Part shown: positions 51,724 through 62,682 of the stretch, one piece after another
Numbering within the stretch: position 1 is the stretch's first letter
Layout of the letters: each line of letters opens with the position of its first letter
NCBI GenBank assembly: GCA_963565915.1
Contig: OY751490.1
Span: 2,728,001 to 2,792,000, forward strand
DNA length: 64,000 nucleotides
Direction: 5' to 3'
Source of the DNA: Entoloma clypeatum
Lineage: Eukaryota; Basidiomycota; Agaricomycetes; Agaricales; Entolomataceae
Position numbers and translations under genes: made by a program
The notes under the pieces: generated by a model
The model's input: the letters and a program-made list of their open reading frames with translations, nothing else
Told to the model about the DNA's origin: nothing
Databases searched by the model: none

Positions 51724-52665
51724 TCAGGCCCAGTTATCAATGAGAGAATCACGCATTTCGCCAATGACCGCTGTGGAATCTTGGCCTTGCAATTCTACAT
51801 CAAAGAATCAGTAAAAGAGAGAAAAAAAGGCGAAAAAACCGTACTGAATGTGGCTTCAATCACGCTGATCTCGGTCGCTGTCGTCTCGAGACCAGTAAAT
51901 GCACACCAATCATTCACCACCAAGCCTGCGCCGATGACATCTGAGCCACGATTTACTGTACCAGCCTAGGGTGTCGGCGATGAGAAATCCAGAGTTACAA
52001 GACGGGCGATACATACCACTAGGGGTATTTGAAGCAAACTACTCAGCTCGTCCTGTTCTTGGACACTAGTCTTTGGATGCACCAGACCACCCTGATTTGT
52101 GATGGCGCAATAGCTCCCAACGAGGACGTTATCCGCTATTGTTTGTCTGAACACTTCGACTTTCAACACATCTGCAATGATCTCTTCTGTTTCGCGATCG
52201 ACGTCGGGGTGAACGAGCGCTACGTAGTCGTTGCACGCGATGACGTTTCCAAGAGCGGATAGCCGTTCTTCTACACGTTGGATGGCGACGGAATCGGGGA
52301 GGGCGTTCCGGAGATGTTGTAGCTCTTGATCTGTTGTTGTAGATGGCACAAGGAGACCGTGTCGGTTTCCTGTGGAGGGAAAGGATGAGAGCGACTGTCG
52401 GAGTTTATCTGCTCACCAGCCGTTAGTCTTCCGATTATGCGCGTTCCTCCGATGCTGGTGTGTACAATGGGAACCACATCGCCGAGCTCGCTTTCAAACG
52501 CGGAGTAGAAATTTGTGCTGCCTTGGATTGCAGCCAGGCAGTAGCTGTTTGTGAGTTTGGCAAAGACGCCGATGTCGCTGTGATTTTCGAATTGGACGCC
52601 TAGACAAGATGAACCATGTTTGGCTCCAGCACAAGAAAGAAGAGTGAATTCGTACGGGTGGCCAT
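51724..52665 (-). CDS. TIF6: Translation initiation factor eIF6
   Basis: eIF6 binds the 60S ribosomal subunit, helps its biogenesis and blocks early joining with 40S. ATG at 52665 encodes only MAT plus one base; an intron (donor GTACGA, acceptor GTCTAG) joins it to [20 protein letters not shown]. Then [40 protein letters not shown], and an intron that restores [20 protein letters not shown]. Later motifs are [20 protein letters not shown] and [20 protein letters not shown], then [20 protein letters not shown]. The C-terminal exon has [12 protein letters not shown] before the stop at 51724, close to the standard fungal end. This fits the usual length of about 245 residues. It shares a 137-bp divergent promoter interval with NDUFAF7. 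Confidence 0.96.
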
Positions 52666-52802
52666 GAGTCGTAGTGTGTGGATTGGGGACTTGAGATTGA
52701 AGATGATCGGTTTTTGAGACGGACGATGTCACACGGTTCCGATTTCTGGACGGAAACGCTAGACGACATTTGACTCCGGACACCCCGCGACGAGTCACTG
52801 AC

Positions 52803-54510
52803 ATGCCCTCATGGCTACATGCGTGTCGCCCACGGACTCTCCCTCGACTTCCACCATCACAACGGGGCTCGCTCTTGCGGAATACAGCATTCAGGGGATA
52901 CCGTCTTTACTCTGACAATGCCATTCCTCCCATTACAAAAATTGAAGAGATCGTTCTTGACAGTATCAAGGTAGGTTATACCTGCACCGTATCTTGTCAG
53001 CACATTGAAATAGTAACAGGCCACAGGCCCTTTGCCCTTTGCGACATACATGCAACTCTGCCTGTCCCATCCCACCTATGGGTATTATATGAATCCTTCA
53101 AACCCTGTTTTTGGATCCCAGGGTGATTTCATAACAAGCCCTGAGATAAGTCAAATTTTTGGCGAGGTCACTTTCTTTTTTCCAATTCCAATGAACGATC
53201 AAAGTAATGAGCACACAGTCGAATTCATAGCTTGTCGGCATTTGGCTCCTGTCGCAATGGTTGAACGCAGGACACTCACCCCATCTCCGCGTCATTGAAC
53301 TTGGCCCTGGACGGGGGACTCTGATGGCCGACGTTTTGCGTGTATGTGTCCGCTCAACGTCGTTTTATCTCTCCAATAATCCGTTGTTGCTCGCCAGGTC
53401 ATATCGAAATTCGCGCCGCAAAAGCTGCTAGATGTTCATCTTGTGGAGACCAGCTCTGCCATGCGTGAGCTTCAAATGGCCAAATTGCAGCCATGTATCA
53501 ACCAGATTGGATGCAATTTGCATTGGCATGACACCATCAACGACGTCCCTCTCTCTGAAAACTTTTCCATGATCATCGCTCATGAATTCTTCGATGCTCT
53601 TCCCTTTCATCTTTTGCAGGTAAAAAATCTCACGTTGTCATCGAACAAAATTTTGCCCATGCAAGCGATAGAAAGAACAAAGTGGCTGGCAAGAAGTCAT
53701 GATCGCTTCCAATCTCGATGCTATAAGAGATCCTCGCTCGAATCCGGATTCTGTTGTCGTGTCCCAAATAGAGACATATCCCCGCCTCCGCCGCGTACTC
53801 TCATCCGTGCCCTCGGCTGCATCAGCGGTTTTGGGGCTTTCGTCACCTCGTTTCCAGAATCTTGCCGCTGGTTCGATGATCGAAGTTTCACCAGCCGCTT
53901 TTAAAATCGCCCGACAAATCGGAGAGCTTCTGACGGTGGATTACATACCCAATGAACCCTCGCAAACCAAATCAGGCGGTGGGTGTGGACTCATCATCGA
54001 TTATGGAGGCGACAAGGTGTTTGGAAATTCTTTCAGGGTAAAATGGATTTTTTTCCCCTTTGTCAATGAGTATGCGAGCAATCCCTTATTGGTCTCTCTA
54101 GGCATTCAAGAACCATAAAATAGTCGATGTCTTTTACCGACCGGGAGAATGTGACCTTACGGGTAACGTTGATTTTGCGTTTCTCCGAGAAGCGATGAGC
54201 GACCTAGGTGTGTTGTTGTTTTACTGTGCCGCCTTGCCGCCTCCTGACGATGATGCAAGTCACCACTCATGGGCCTATATCTCAATCTGTTTTTCTAGAA
54301 AGCATGGGCTTACGGGTCCGCCTTTCCCGCCTACTTCAAAATGCGAATACCGAGGCACGGCGATCCGCGATTCAAGGCGCAGCGAACAGGCTTGTGAATC
54401 GTACTGGGATGGGCATGCAGTACCAGGTTATGGGCATCACCACCGCCGGACGCCATGAATCTGCGAAAGAAGTCTGGCCTTTTGTTCAAACGATCTCTGC
54501 GATTTCGTAA
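52803..54510 (+). CDS. NDUFAF7: NDUFAF7-type protein arginine methyltransferase (complex I assembly)
   Basis: NDUFAF7 (MidA) is a mitochondrial SAM-dependent enzyme that symmetrically dimethylates an Arg of complex I subunit NDUFS2. ATG at 52803 starts an Arg/Ser/Leu-rich presequence (MPSWLHACRPRTLPRLPPSQ). Exons then give GPLPFATYMQLCLSHPTYGY and GSQGDFITSPEISQIFGE. The SAM-binding loop is RVIELGPGRGTLMADVLRV, and HLVETSSAMRELQ follows. IIAHEFFDALPFHLLQ carries the conserved EFxDALP motif, then GCGLIIDYGGDK and HKIVDVFYRPGECDLTGNVD. The tail reads GQ-type MGMQYQVMGITTAGRHESA and ends FVQTISAIS. Numerous short introns. The presence of this gene fits a fungus with a proton-pumping complex I. 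Identification is firm. Confidence 0.93.
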
Positions 54511-54683
54511 CCATGCAGGTTACAATGATCGTCGGATTCTTCTCCTTCATAACCAAGTATGACTAATTTTCTCATGTTGAACGCACCCTCAAATCTAGGG
54601 TATTATGAAGAATTTGTCAAGTAACAATGTGATATCATGATACAGGCAATCAGGACCGCTGAACTGAATACGAAGGTGTAAAT

Positions 54684-55561
54684 CTAGTGGGTTTCTACTA
54701 TCCGTCGAGGAGAACGAGATCGCGAATCGCGTTTTCTACGCTTTCCTTGTCCTTCAAGACGATTCTTCGAGCGACGTTCTTTCCTATTCTCAAAATCACC
54801 TTTGCCTTTGCGCCAATCCCCTGGGTCTAAATCGCTCCGTCGACGCCGTTCCTCGGATCTTTCTCGTGATATCACCTGACTGGTGGTACCCGACATATCT
54901 TCTTCATCAGCAACCTCTAACGCCTTCTGCTTCTCTTTTCTCCGCTTGTACATAAGCTTGTCGAGACACCTTGGGCATAGCACGACTTTCACTAAGGCGC
55001 ATTTGGTTTCGCCATGCTCCTGGTATGCGAACGGAAGCTCCAGGGTAGTTAGCTGAGGGGTCATATGACGACCCGCCTTCGCGAGATGGTCAGGAATGCT
55101 GTGGTGCTCGCAACGCGTGTTCCCACATGTGGTTTCGCCAGCTCCAGAGAGAACTTCGCTCTCTGTTCGCCAACGCAATGCAAACTGAGGGAACAAAGTG
55201 TGAACCTGGAAGTACCCAAAGTTCAAGTGATAACATACATTTCCGGACTTGTAGTGTTTGAGATCGCACACCGCAAATTCGCGATAGAGGCTGGCGTAGT
55301 ATTTGGCAGCTAGCTGCTCGTCCCAGGACAAGTCTTTCCCTTCATCTCCGTCGCGAAGGAATCTTGTGTTAGTCGGACATTTGGAAACCAGTGGAGACCT
55401 GACTTTACATACTTGTGTGATTCTTTCAAGATCTCAAATTCTGTCTTTCCTGTCCGTGATGGAACCTTTGAAGAACTGCTGTACTGCATATTGGATTGAG
55501 GAGAGAGTGTGGTGATTACGTGATACAAGCTGTTCTCAACGTCAACACCGTCGGTCATCAT
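54684..55561 (-). CDS. FRA10AC1: FRA10AC1-like nuclear protein
   Basis: Conserved nuclear protein found in spliceosomal preparations. The core block is AAKYYASLYREFAVCDLKHY, followed (after an intron) by FALRWRTESEVLSGAGETTC and GNTRCEHH, which is diagnostic for the Fra10Ac1 family and includes the paired Cys/His residues. Then LVKVVLCPRCLDKLMYKRRK supplies a further CxxC. The C-terminus is a highly charged Arg/Ser/Lys/Glu tail ending SRSRSPRRIVETH at 54684, typical of splicing-associated proteins. An intron joins FEILKESHK to FLRDGDEGKDLSWDEQ. The first ATG in frame is at 55561 (MMTDGVDVENS); the frame extends further up only with a GTG, so a missed 5' exon is possible. It converges on NDUFAF7. 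Confidence 0.85.
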
Positions 55562-56282
55562 CTGGTTCACTTTCCAATGCTTGACACTCAATTGGTTTTC
55601 AACTTGTGACTGCAACACACCTGCGGGACTCACGGAACTCCAATCCTGATCATCATCATTCTTGTGTCATTTTAGAGTGTCACTATCCGATGATACTAAT
55701 CAGTAGAGAACAAGTTCGAGAATGTATGTACCTCTCTCTCGATCTCGGGGACCAACATACCACCCGAAGTTCCGCAATGCCATTTAATACGGCTCTTCCA
55801 GACAGGACAGGGGGGCAACGAGTTGTGGCAAGCAAAGGGTCGACAAGAAAGAGTCGAAGACGGGCGAAGGGCACGAACAACCGTGTGGCCATGGTATGCA
55901 GATCTATCTTCCCTGGAGTGGTCAAACACGGATTGCCCCTTCACAACAATGCTGTGTCACCTATCCTCTCCCCCTCTGTTCGCTATTCGACTTTCGACTT
56001 CTCAAATTGCAAAAGGCAGATCATCTCAAGCCTTTGCAGCTCAGCCGACCTCCGTAGCCCTCTGGATTCAGTTCGAGCTTCTAACAGGATCCGTTGCTCT
56101 GACAGGGGGTAGATATCGCTGGCCTGATACAGTTCTTTCCTGCATTGATCTGGCCGCTGGTCGTACAGAATCCCAATTCGGCGGAAGGTTCTTCGTGCCT
56201 CCGACAACCGCAGATCTCCCCGTGGAAGTGGCTCACGCTCGTAGAAACCGTTTATCAACTTGGTTTGAAATTGTGAATCCCA
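55562..56282. other. Divergent intergenic region, FRA10AC1 / unknown gene
   Basis: About 720 bp with several overlapping open frames on both strands (for example plus 55823-56341, minus 55983-56375). Their translations show no conserved segment and cover each other, so at most one could be real. It probably carries two promoters and 5' UTR exons. Confidence 0.4.
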
Positions 56283-57985
56283 ATGGTATGGATCAAGATA
56301 CCCAATCTCTTTGGCCTCGGCCGAAGCAGGCAGGATGCTGAAATTTCTTGGAATCAAGAGGCGAAAGGCCCACAACCTGCAAGGTTAACTGAGATCATTT
56401 TGTTTGCAACACAATATCCTGATTCCAGTTCACACAGGAACAGTCGACCTGAAGTGATCTCACCAGGCTCCCCCAAGGCAGCCCAGAATCAGAAAAGGTC
56501 AGTCACCATGCCCGGAAATAACAACGCATATTAAATGACCCCCCTCCTCAACATTATATCAGCAGGAGCCCATTAACGCATGCAAAATCAAGGACTATAA
56601 TTCGAGTTATCTCGACCACATTCCGACCTCGGGAACCAGAGTGCGATGAGGTTCCTATGCCTACGCCCGCATTAAAAGAAAGGCGTGAGGCCGCGCTCCG
56701 AGAACGAGGTCTGCTTCCTCCTCGAAATCTGAAGAAAGATCTCAGCCGTGTCGAATGGGAACAAGATCAGCTTAACCCCGTCACCATCCCCCCTCCAACC
56801 AGTGGCGAGACTGTCGCGGTGAAGGGAGGCATGAAAAGGAAGGTCTCCGCTGCCTTATTGGTCAAACAAGAGTGGGAGGCCAAGAACACTCTTGAAAATA
56901 TGTCCCAGCCTCCTGCGCGAGAACGAATGATAATTCACAGCGCATCACCACCTTTTGTATCTCAACCAGAAGACTCTGATACGATTGCCGAATTTGACTC
57001 GCCGTTACCCATGCCTCACAGCGAGGAGCTTCGTCCTTCCACGTTCAGAAGTGAACTCATCTCGAGACCACCACTTTGGGACCAACGAAGCATCCCTTTG
57101 TTGGTGTCGAATAATGCAAGGCTGCACGCTGCTCACGATGCGAAGACAAAGGGGCTTGGCAGTCATACGCCATCTACACATTCAATGCGCAAATGCTCCC
57201 CATCACCTTCCGCCTTGCACTCCTGGGATTTGGATCGGGGGCACGGGCACGTTCTCTCGTTACTTGCTCCTTCGAGCAAGCCGGAACCAGAACCATCTGA
57301 CTTGTCCTTGAACCTTGCCTTGTCCTCGCGCATGTTAACTTCCAAATCAGCATCAGATTTTCCAGCACAGAACCACAGAAATAAAATCCCCGTGATGACG
57401 GAGAATTCTATCACCGAAACTGTCGCATTAGACTCCAACAATCTGACTTCTGGGGGTTCTTCGATGGGTACCGAAAATATACACAACAAAGAAGGATCCA
57501 TGCCTCCAAAGGAAACGCCACCACCACCAAAGTCTCTTGTTGTATCGAAGTCGTTCATAAACCCATTACCCCGTACTGGTCTCTCGGAACGTCGAAGCCC
57601 GTCTGACAGGAAAAGGAGGATCAGATTATCAGCCTCGCTCTCCAACATGCGTCAATCGATAGTCAACACATTCTCGCACTCAAAACCTTGTGATGGGGTT
57701 AAAGGGTCGGTTTTTGATGCTTCACTGCTTCCCCCACCGCCAATTGCCGCGTCCTCGGGGGAGCAGAGAGAGAGCCCCGTGAGCCGTCCTCGCTCGGTCG
57801 CCTCAGGTCCTCTACATGAACGTCCTGTACGTCAACGATCGGGCATAATTACGGCAGATGTGAGTGTAGGAGCGAGGCAGGCAGTTGCTCCTCCACTCTA
57901 TAATAGGGAAACCATAATGTTGGAGGCCAGTGCCATCAGAGATGAGGAGAGTCGACGGGTGACGGAACTCGCGTTTCTTGGATAA
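56283..57985 (+). CDS. Hypothetical disordered protein with ALKERREAALRERG motif
   Basis: Function unknown. The main frame from 56657 shows PTPALKERREAALRERGLLP near its start, a block that reads as conserved, and is then Ser/Pro-rich with a basic stretch (LSERRSPSDRKRRIRLSAS) and a helical end (TIMLEASAIRDEESRRVTEL). The first ATG of that frame is internal to an open stretch, so I extended it upstream. Splicing at AG|GTCAGT (about 56500) to ATCAGCAG|GAGCCC joins PKAAQNQK to RSPLTHAKSRTIIRVIS in frame. A further intron GTTAAC...TTCCAG near 56380-56430 may join KGPQPA to SSHRNSRPEV. The start would then be MVWIKIPNLFGLGRSRQDAE at 56283. The body of the gene is likely; the 5' exons are inferred. 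Confidence 0.6.
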
Positions 57986-58431
57986 AAATTGCTTTGTTCC
58001 ACATTTATTTATTGTACCATCTTTTAGGTCAACTTTTGGTCCCCACTAGTTGGGGGGGGACAGTCCGTTTCATTGATCGCGTGCATCCTGGTGTGTAAAT
58101 TATCGTATGTGCTAGCAACTATTCCCCGTAAAGCCAATAACATCAAGATCGCCTGGGTGTATAACATCCGTTCCGAATCGGGAGTTGAGATTTCAAATTC
58201 TCAAACTTGGGGCCCCACACTATTAGCGGCCAGTCTGTCGTGACCATCTATCAAGCTTGGATATGGCCGCGAAAGGAAAGACCGCCCAGTGAATATGGTA
58301 TGAGTAAGTAAGACATTACTTATGGTGGAGATCCATAAGTATATCAATTGTAACTATCTGACCTGCTGATCAAGTTTCAAGACCCATACGGGACAAGGAA
58401 GTTTCACAGAAGCGCGTTTACAACATCCCAC
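57986..58431. other. Intergenic upstream of Sds3-like gene
   Basis: 446 bp. No open frame of interest, no repeat or RNA gene seen. Probably a 3' UTR plus promoter. Confidence 0.45.
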
Positions 58432-59584
58432 ATGTCAGAGGCACCGAGTAAGTTACTTTGGAAGGAAGTCGAGGGTTTTGATAGGTTCGCCTCGGACCTC
58501 CTGCCTTCAGTTGACTTTCAATTTTGGGTGGGCTGTGGGAGAAGAGTTGAATGTACTGACCTGCCACCACCTTTCTTGCTCTCCGTCGCCTCTCCTCGAT
58601 CCTCCCTCTTGCGAGGCCGCATGAAGAATACTAGGTATTTCAACAGTTCACCGATCAAACCACCGGGTCACATGACATACATCAATGTGTTCTTTTTTTA
58701 TCTCCCTTGGGCTTGAGTCCAAAGAACGCACAAGAATGCCGCCCCAGCTAGGCCTCTTCCCCATATCATACCCCTCATCCTCACACACCGTCACGCATCC
58801 ATTGTATAACCTCCGGCTACTACCCCTGACAATCGAGCGGTCAGCCCTGCTCGCGCAGGTGGACTGGGAGGAACGCTATGAAGTCGAATGTGCAGAAATG
58901 GCATATGAAGAAGAACAGCGTAGAGTTGAAGAGGAGTGGAAGAGGGGCCGAACGCGGTTACACGAGAGATTAGTGGAGGGGATCGAGGAGAGGCGACGGA
59001 GAGCAAGAGAAGAAAAGGAAGGTGAGGGCACCGGTGCGGGTAAGTACATTCTTCCTTCAACTCTTATCCCACAGCCCATCTGAAATTGATATCTCTATAA
59101 AAAAAACACAGATGCTACGTTAGACTCCACAATACGCCCGCATATAACCCGCAAACTGCGAAACAAACTCGGGACCTCACCACCCCCTACGCCCCTCGGC
59201 ATGGCAGGGTCCGTACTCACTAACGGCACCAACGGGCTCATAAGCAGTCTCCCTATCACTACCGGTCCCTTCCTGAACCCACACTCCCTTTCGGTCGACG
59301 AGCTGCCGTCACCCTTCCCCATGCCGCTGACTTCCTCAACGGCCCCCACCGGAGGGAATGGGGCCGCAGGCGGTGCTGGGACAGGTGGAGGTGCAGGGGG
59401 TGGACGACGCAGGCCAAAAGGGAATGGTACGCATCACAACCAGATCGTCGGAGGATTGGGGAAGAGTTTGGCGATGCTCAACGGGTGCAAGGACTCTGAG
59501 GTTGAGAGCGACCTGAACGAGATTCGGAGGGGGAACAAAAGGAGGCGAGCGACGGCAATGTCGCTTGGGAAGACGACGGTCTGA
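58432..59584 (+). CDS. Sds3-like coiled-coil protein (possible Rpd3/Sin3 HDAC subunit)
   Basis: Sds3-family proteins scaffold the Sin3/Rpd3 histone deacetylase complex through a long coiled coil. Here HPLYNLRLLPLTIERSALLA leads into a strongly charged helix (QVDWEERYEVECAEMAYEEE, then KRGRTRLHERLVEGIEERRR), the usual Sds3 pattern, and an intron joins it to DATLDSTIRPHITRKLRNK. A Gly-rich linker (GGAGTGGGAGGGRRRPKGNG) and a basic end NKRRRATAMSLGKTTV follow. The start is uncertain: ATG at 58736 (MPPQLGLFPISYP) works without splicing, but ATG at 58432 followed by GTAAGT, and a later donor/acceptor pair giving KNTR|MPPQLG, suggests upstream exons. The coiled coil and linker are directly visible; the HDAC role is a family inference. 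Confidence 0.62.
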
Positions 59585-59890
59585 GTTTTTTTCTTCTTCT
59601 TGGCGTGTAATCTATTGTGCGTCGTTTTTTTTCACGTTTTGGTCTTTCCTTGCGTGATTCTGATGTTATTATATCTGCAGGTACGAAGTTAAAAGTTGTG
59701 CATTTGATGGAACCAGTTCACCCATCACTTGTATCCTTCCAGCCATCGTGATTATTGGTAGTGTTGCGGAGACCCCCCTCTTGTCCACTCCGAGCGTTTT
59801 ATTCAACATCCAAGAGTTACTGTAATCGAGCCGTTTTACGAGGTGGGGTGATTAAATGTGGAACGCCGAGGGACAACCGTGCGGGCTAGC

Positions 59891-59910
59891 GTACTTGCGC
59901 GTGCAAGTAC
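59891..59910. repeat. Near-perfect 20-bp palindrome
   Basis: Arms GTACTTGC and GCAAGTAC flank a GCGT centre. It could be an operator for a dimeric transcription factor of the gene starting at 60374, or chance. Confidence 0.5.
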
Positions 59911-60311
59911 TCAAGAGCCGTTCAACGACGAGACGTGAAATGGGGCTGAACAGGTCACCTGCACCAGTGGATGTCCGTGAAGGTTCAGTGTGGTTCTTTA
60001 TCGTGGAGTGTCATAATTTCCACAGAGCAACGCCGCGGAGTTGTCGACTTAAACACATGTGAGTTCCAGAATGTGCTGGATGCGAGGGAGTACTTTCTAG
60101 TACTTACTTTGGAAGCACTTTCACCCGACTCTCAGGGCCAAAGTTTGGATATTTATGGGTTAGGGTAAAAAGGGTTGGATAAATCGAGATTGGATCGTGT
60201 GCAAGAATTCGGTTGTCTTGTGAGTCCTCGGGGGACGTCATTCAGAATTGAGAGGATTCGCAAAGTGGTGCCTGTGGGTGTATTTGAAATCTCACGTGGA
60301 GTCTGAAACGT

Positions 60312-60318
60312 TATAAAA
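60312..60318 (+). promoter_or_regulatory. TATA box
   Basis: TATAAAA, 56-62 bp before the ATG at 60374, followed by a C-rich then CT-rich tract. This is a classic strong fungal core promoter and the clearest one in the window. Confidence 0.7.
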
Positions 60319-60373
60319 GACGGTCGTCCCCCCCACGCATTCTTCCCCCTTCTCCCCCATCTCATCACACATT

Positions 60374-61154
60374 ATGACCACCAACAACGGTATTTCTGCC
60401 CAAAAAGATTTTGTCAAGCACTCCGACCCCATTACGATCAACACTTCTGCGCGCAGGGCTCGCGCTGTCTCAGTCTCTTCTGGTTCACCTAGCTCGGATA
60501 GTTCTGACGTTCAAACTCCTTCTCCTACCTCCCTCAACTCAAATCGCTTCAACTTTCCACCAACTGGCGGCTCCCCTATCTTATCCTACTTCCTTTCCCA
60601 GTCTCCCACCAAGCCCTCGGCTACATTCCCATTCAATCGTAAGTTTGGACCGCCTCCAGTATTTGAAGGTACTGTCTTTCTCCTATCCCATCTGGGTATC
60701 GTATTTATCAAATTTCGGCCCTTAGAGAACGAAGAAGAAGTTCCCGCCGCCACTCATGCCCGACGAACAAGCACAACCGTTGCTGGTCGTTTTTCACAAT
60801 CACCTTCAGCGTCTAATATCCCAGAGCCTCAGCTTGAGCGGGGTTCTGGTCTTCTGCGACGGCTATCCCTGAGTAGCGGAGCCTTTTCAAGGGTATGTCA
60901 CACAACTAACGCGCTGAGCTTGACTAAGCTCGTTGTTTCCTTCGCCCCAGAATGACCCCCGCGCCAATGGTGCATTCCTTCCACCAAGTCCGCCCCCTAA
61001 CTCCGCCGTCAGCCCTCTTCCAAAATCGCAGCACTCCTCCCGCGACACCAAACCCCGTCGTTCTGCAACCATGAATGAAGGAACAAAGCCCCGACGAGCG
61101 CCTTCACCCATGGGTGAACGCATCTTGAAAGGCCACTTCGATGGCTTCAATTGA
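60374..61154 (+). CDS. Disordered phosphoprotein-like protein, unknown function
   Basis: No domain recognised. MTTNNGISAQKDFVKHSDPI starts the protein, with SPILSYFLSQSPTKPSATFP next. A first intron (GTAAGT to CCTTAG) joins FPFN to QNEEEVPAATHARRTSTTVA, and a second (GTATGT to CCCCAG) joins SSGAFSR to NDPRANGAFLPP. The end is RRAPSPMGERILKGHFDGFN. Several RRxS/T sites (ARRTS, LRRLS, PRRSA) fit protein kinase A or related basophilic kinases, and could bind 14-3-3 when phosphorylated. About 190-200 residues, Ser/Pro/Arg-rich. The strong TATA promoter suggests high or induced expression. The short motifs at both ends look like the constrained parts; the family role is unknown to me. Confidence 0.72.
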
Positions 61155-61594
61155 TTTTTGGCTCCACATCTCCCCTCCTCTTTTCATACTACTTGCGCCC
61201 CCCCCTGCGGCAGGATACCCGCGCGCTCTGGGATGAAACACGGGGAACCGCCGTGTCTGATCGTAAAATTTATGACTTGGCTAATAACTTTTGATCTTGT
61301 GTCACCTCGACCAACATCTTCAACACTCCCACTCAGTCCCGGGTGCACTCCTTTGCATAATCACACCTTCAATCCCTGCCCTTCCTTTCGTCAAGCAGTT
61401 TCCTACATAAGTTATTTCATGTACGCCATCCTATTCAACCCTTGTCTGTTGGGTCTCGCATTGACCAGGTTACATGCAGTCCAAAGTTGTATCATTGTTG
61501 TAAATTGTTGGCGGATATTCATTCTCCCTCTTCTATTTCAGCTGTACTTGTACTCCGTTGTATTCGATATTTATAATGAAGCCGGCTTTACGAG
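61155..61594. other. Convergent 3' interval
   Basis: 440 bp, T/C-rich on the plus strand, between two convergent stops. Plus-strand frames run through it without conserved features. Probably 3' UTRs. Confidence 0.45.
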
Positions 61595-62153
61595 CTATGG
61601 CTTTCCAGTTGTCAAATTAACAACAGGCATCGGACGCTTCGAGAATAGAATTTTATTTTTAACTATCCCCACCACCTTCCATTCCACAGTTTTCTCGGCT
61701 GCTCGCTGCCCTGCCCCATTGTCGATATCCAGCAAATCCATATCATACTGTTCTGATTCTTCTTCTGCGTTGGCATGATCTGCTTTTGTGGCGGATCTGG
61801 AGCTGGAGCGGCGAATAATCGCCAGTGGTTTCGGCAAAGTCACGAACTTCCCCTCCAACAAGTGGTGTCCAATCAGCAGAGTCGGCTTGGCCTGAGAGAT
61901 TTTGTGACCCACATGCAAGGATCGTTCATATCTCCACTCCAAAAGCTTGAAAAAAAGGGAAAAAACTCACGTTACTCTCATCAAGTTTGAGTTTACCCAC
62001 TAACTTTCCATCTCTTTCTTTGAGATGATTACACTCGACTTCCAGGGAGCCTTGGAGTTCGATCAGGATGATCTCGTCATGTGAGATTTTTGCGAGGCTG
62101 GAGGGAAGCTTCTGGTTCCATGAATCGAAGTCGATGGTTATAGGGATGATCAT
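61595..62153 (-). CDS. CTF8: Ctf8, subunit of the Ctf18-RFC clamp loader
   Basis: Ctf8 with Dcc1 and Ctf18 loads PCNA and supports sister-chromatid cohesion. ATG at 62153 gives MIIPITIDFDSWNQKLPSSL (an upstream frame extension starts only with GTG). Then ILIELQGSLEVECN, and GKLVGKLKLDES, the Ctf8 core. An intron near 61940-61980 joins KPTLLIGHHLLEGKFVTLPK to PLAIIRR. A disordered acidic stretch (EEESEQYDMDLLDID) follows, then WKVVGIVKNKILFSKRPMPV and the stop at 61595. The pattern ELQG-LE, G-HLLEGK, and VVGI-K-KILFSKRP is the standard Ctf8 fingerprint. The length is normal for fungal Ctf8. It is the last convincing gene before the repeat-rich end. Confidence 0.93.
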
Positions 62154-62390
62154 CAGCAACGACACATTCACGTTGTTTGGTTTAATTTGTGACCTCTAGA
62201 CAATGTGAGGTCCCTTGTGATCCAGAAGCTGTAGTAATGTATCATTTTTCTCTGCTGGAATATGACATTCAGAATGCTGCACCACCCACTCCTCCAACAT
62301 GTAAATACATCTCAGTCTCATACAATACATTTTACAGTTTTTATACTAGCAAAGTACAGGCCCATCAGCAAACCCTGATTGGCCCTGGGA

Positions 62391-62530
62391 GTACTACAGA
62401 GCACTCTGTAGTGCTGTAGTATGGTAGAACAGGGTATTTGAAACAGGGAGCTCTGTAGTGACCCTGGTCACTACAGAGGACCTCTGGTAGACTGGCAGGC
62501 CACTCTGTAGTGTCCTGTAGTGTCCTGTAG
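62391..62530. repeat. Cluster of short palindromes built on CACTACAGAG
   Basis: Includes a perfect 13-bp inverted repeat with a 2-bp spacer (62451-62463 and 62466-62478), an 8-bp pair CTACAGAG/CTCTGTAG (62394-62401 and 62404-62411), and the tandem TGTCCTGTAG at 62511-62530. Lies in a gene-free interval (62154-62682) and resembles the inside of a small non-autonomous element, though no clear terminal repeats were found. Confidence 0.7.
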
Positions 62531-62682
62531 AAAGCACCCAGTACTCTAGACAGATACTCTGGGTCCAGAACCAGTGGAATAGCTGGTGGTATTGTAAACA
62601 TCACACACTGTCCAGATGATGATGTGGTGCAAATTTCAAAATTATTATAAAGTTTCTCTATGCTACAAACATGTAAATAAGT

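Larger units (their letters stand above)
59585..60373. other. Long promoter region of the 60.4-kb gene
   Basis: About 790 bp. It includes a 20-bp near-palindrome at 59891-59910, a repeated AGTACT-rich patch near 60085-60110, a TATA box at 60312-60318 and a long C/T tract just before the start codon at 60374. No protein-like frame. The layout suggests a regulated promoter. Confidence 0.55.

Noticed and set aside
55823..56375. Long overlapping ORFs on both strands upstream of the 56.3-kb gene
   Set aside because: They overlap each other in antisense, lack conserved motifs and lie in what should be a divergent promoter region.
62154..62171. Longer N-terminus for Ctf8
   Set aside because: The extension begins with GTG, while ATG at 62153 gives the usual Ctf8 start.
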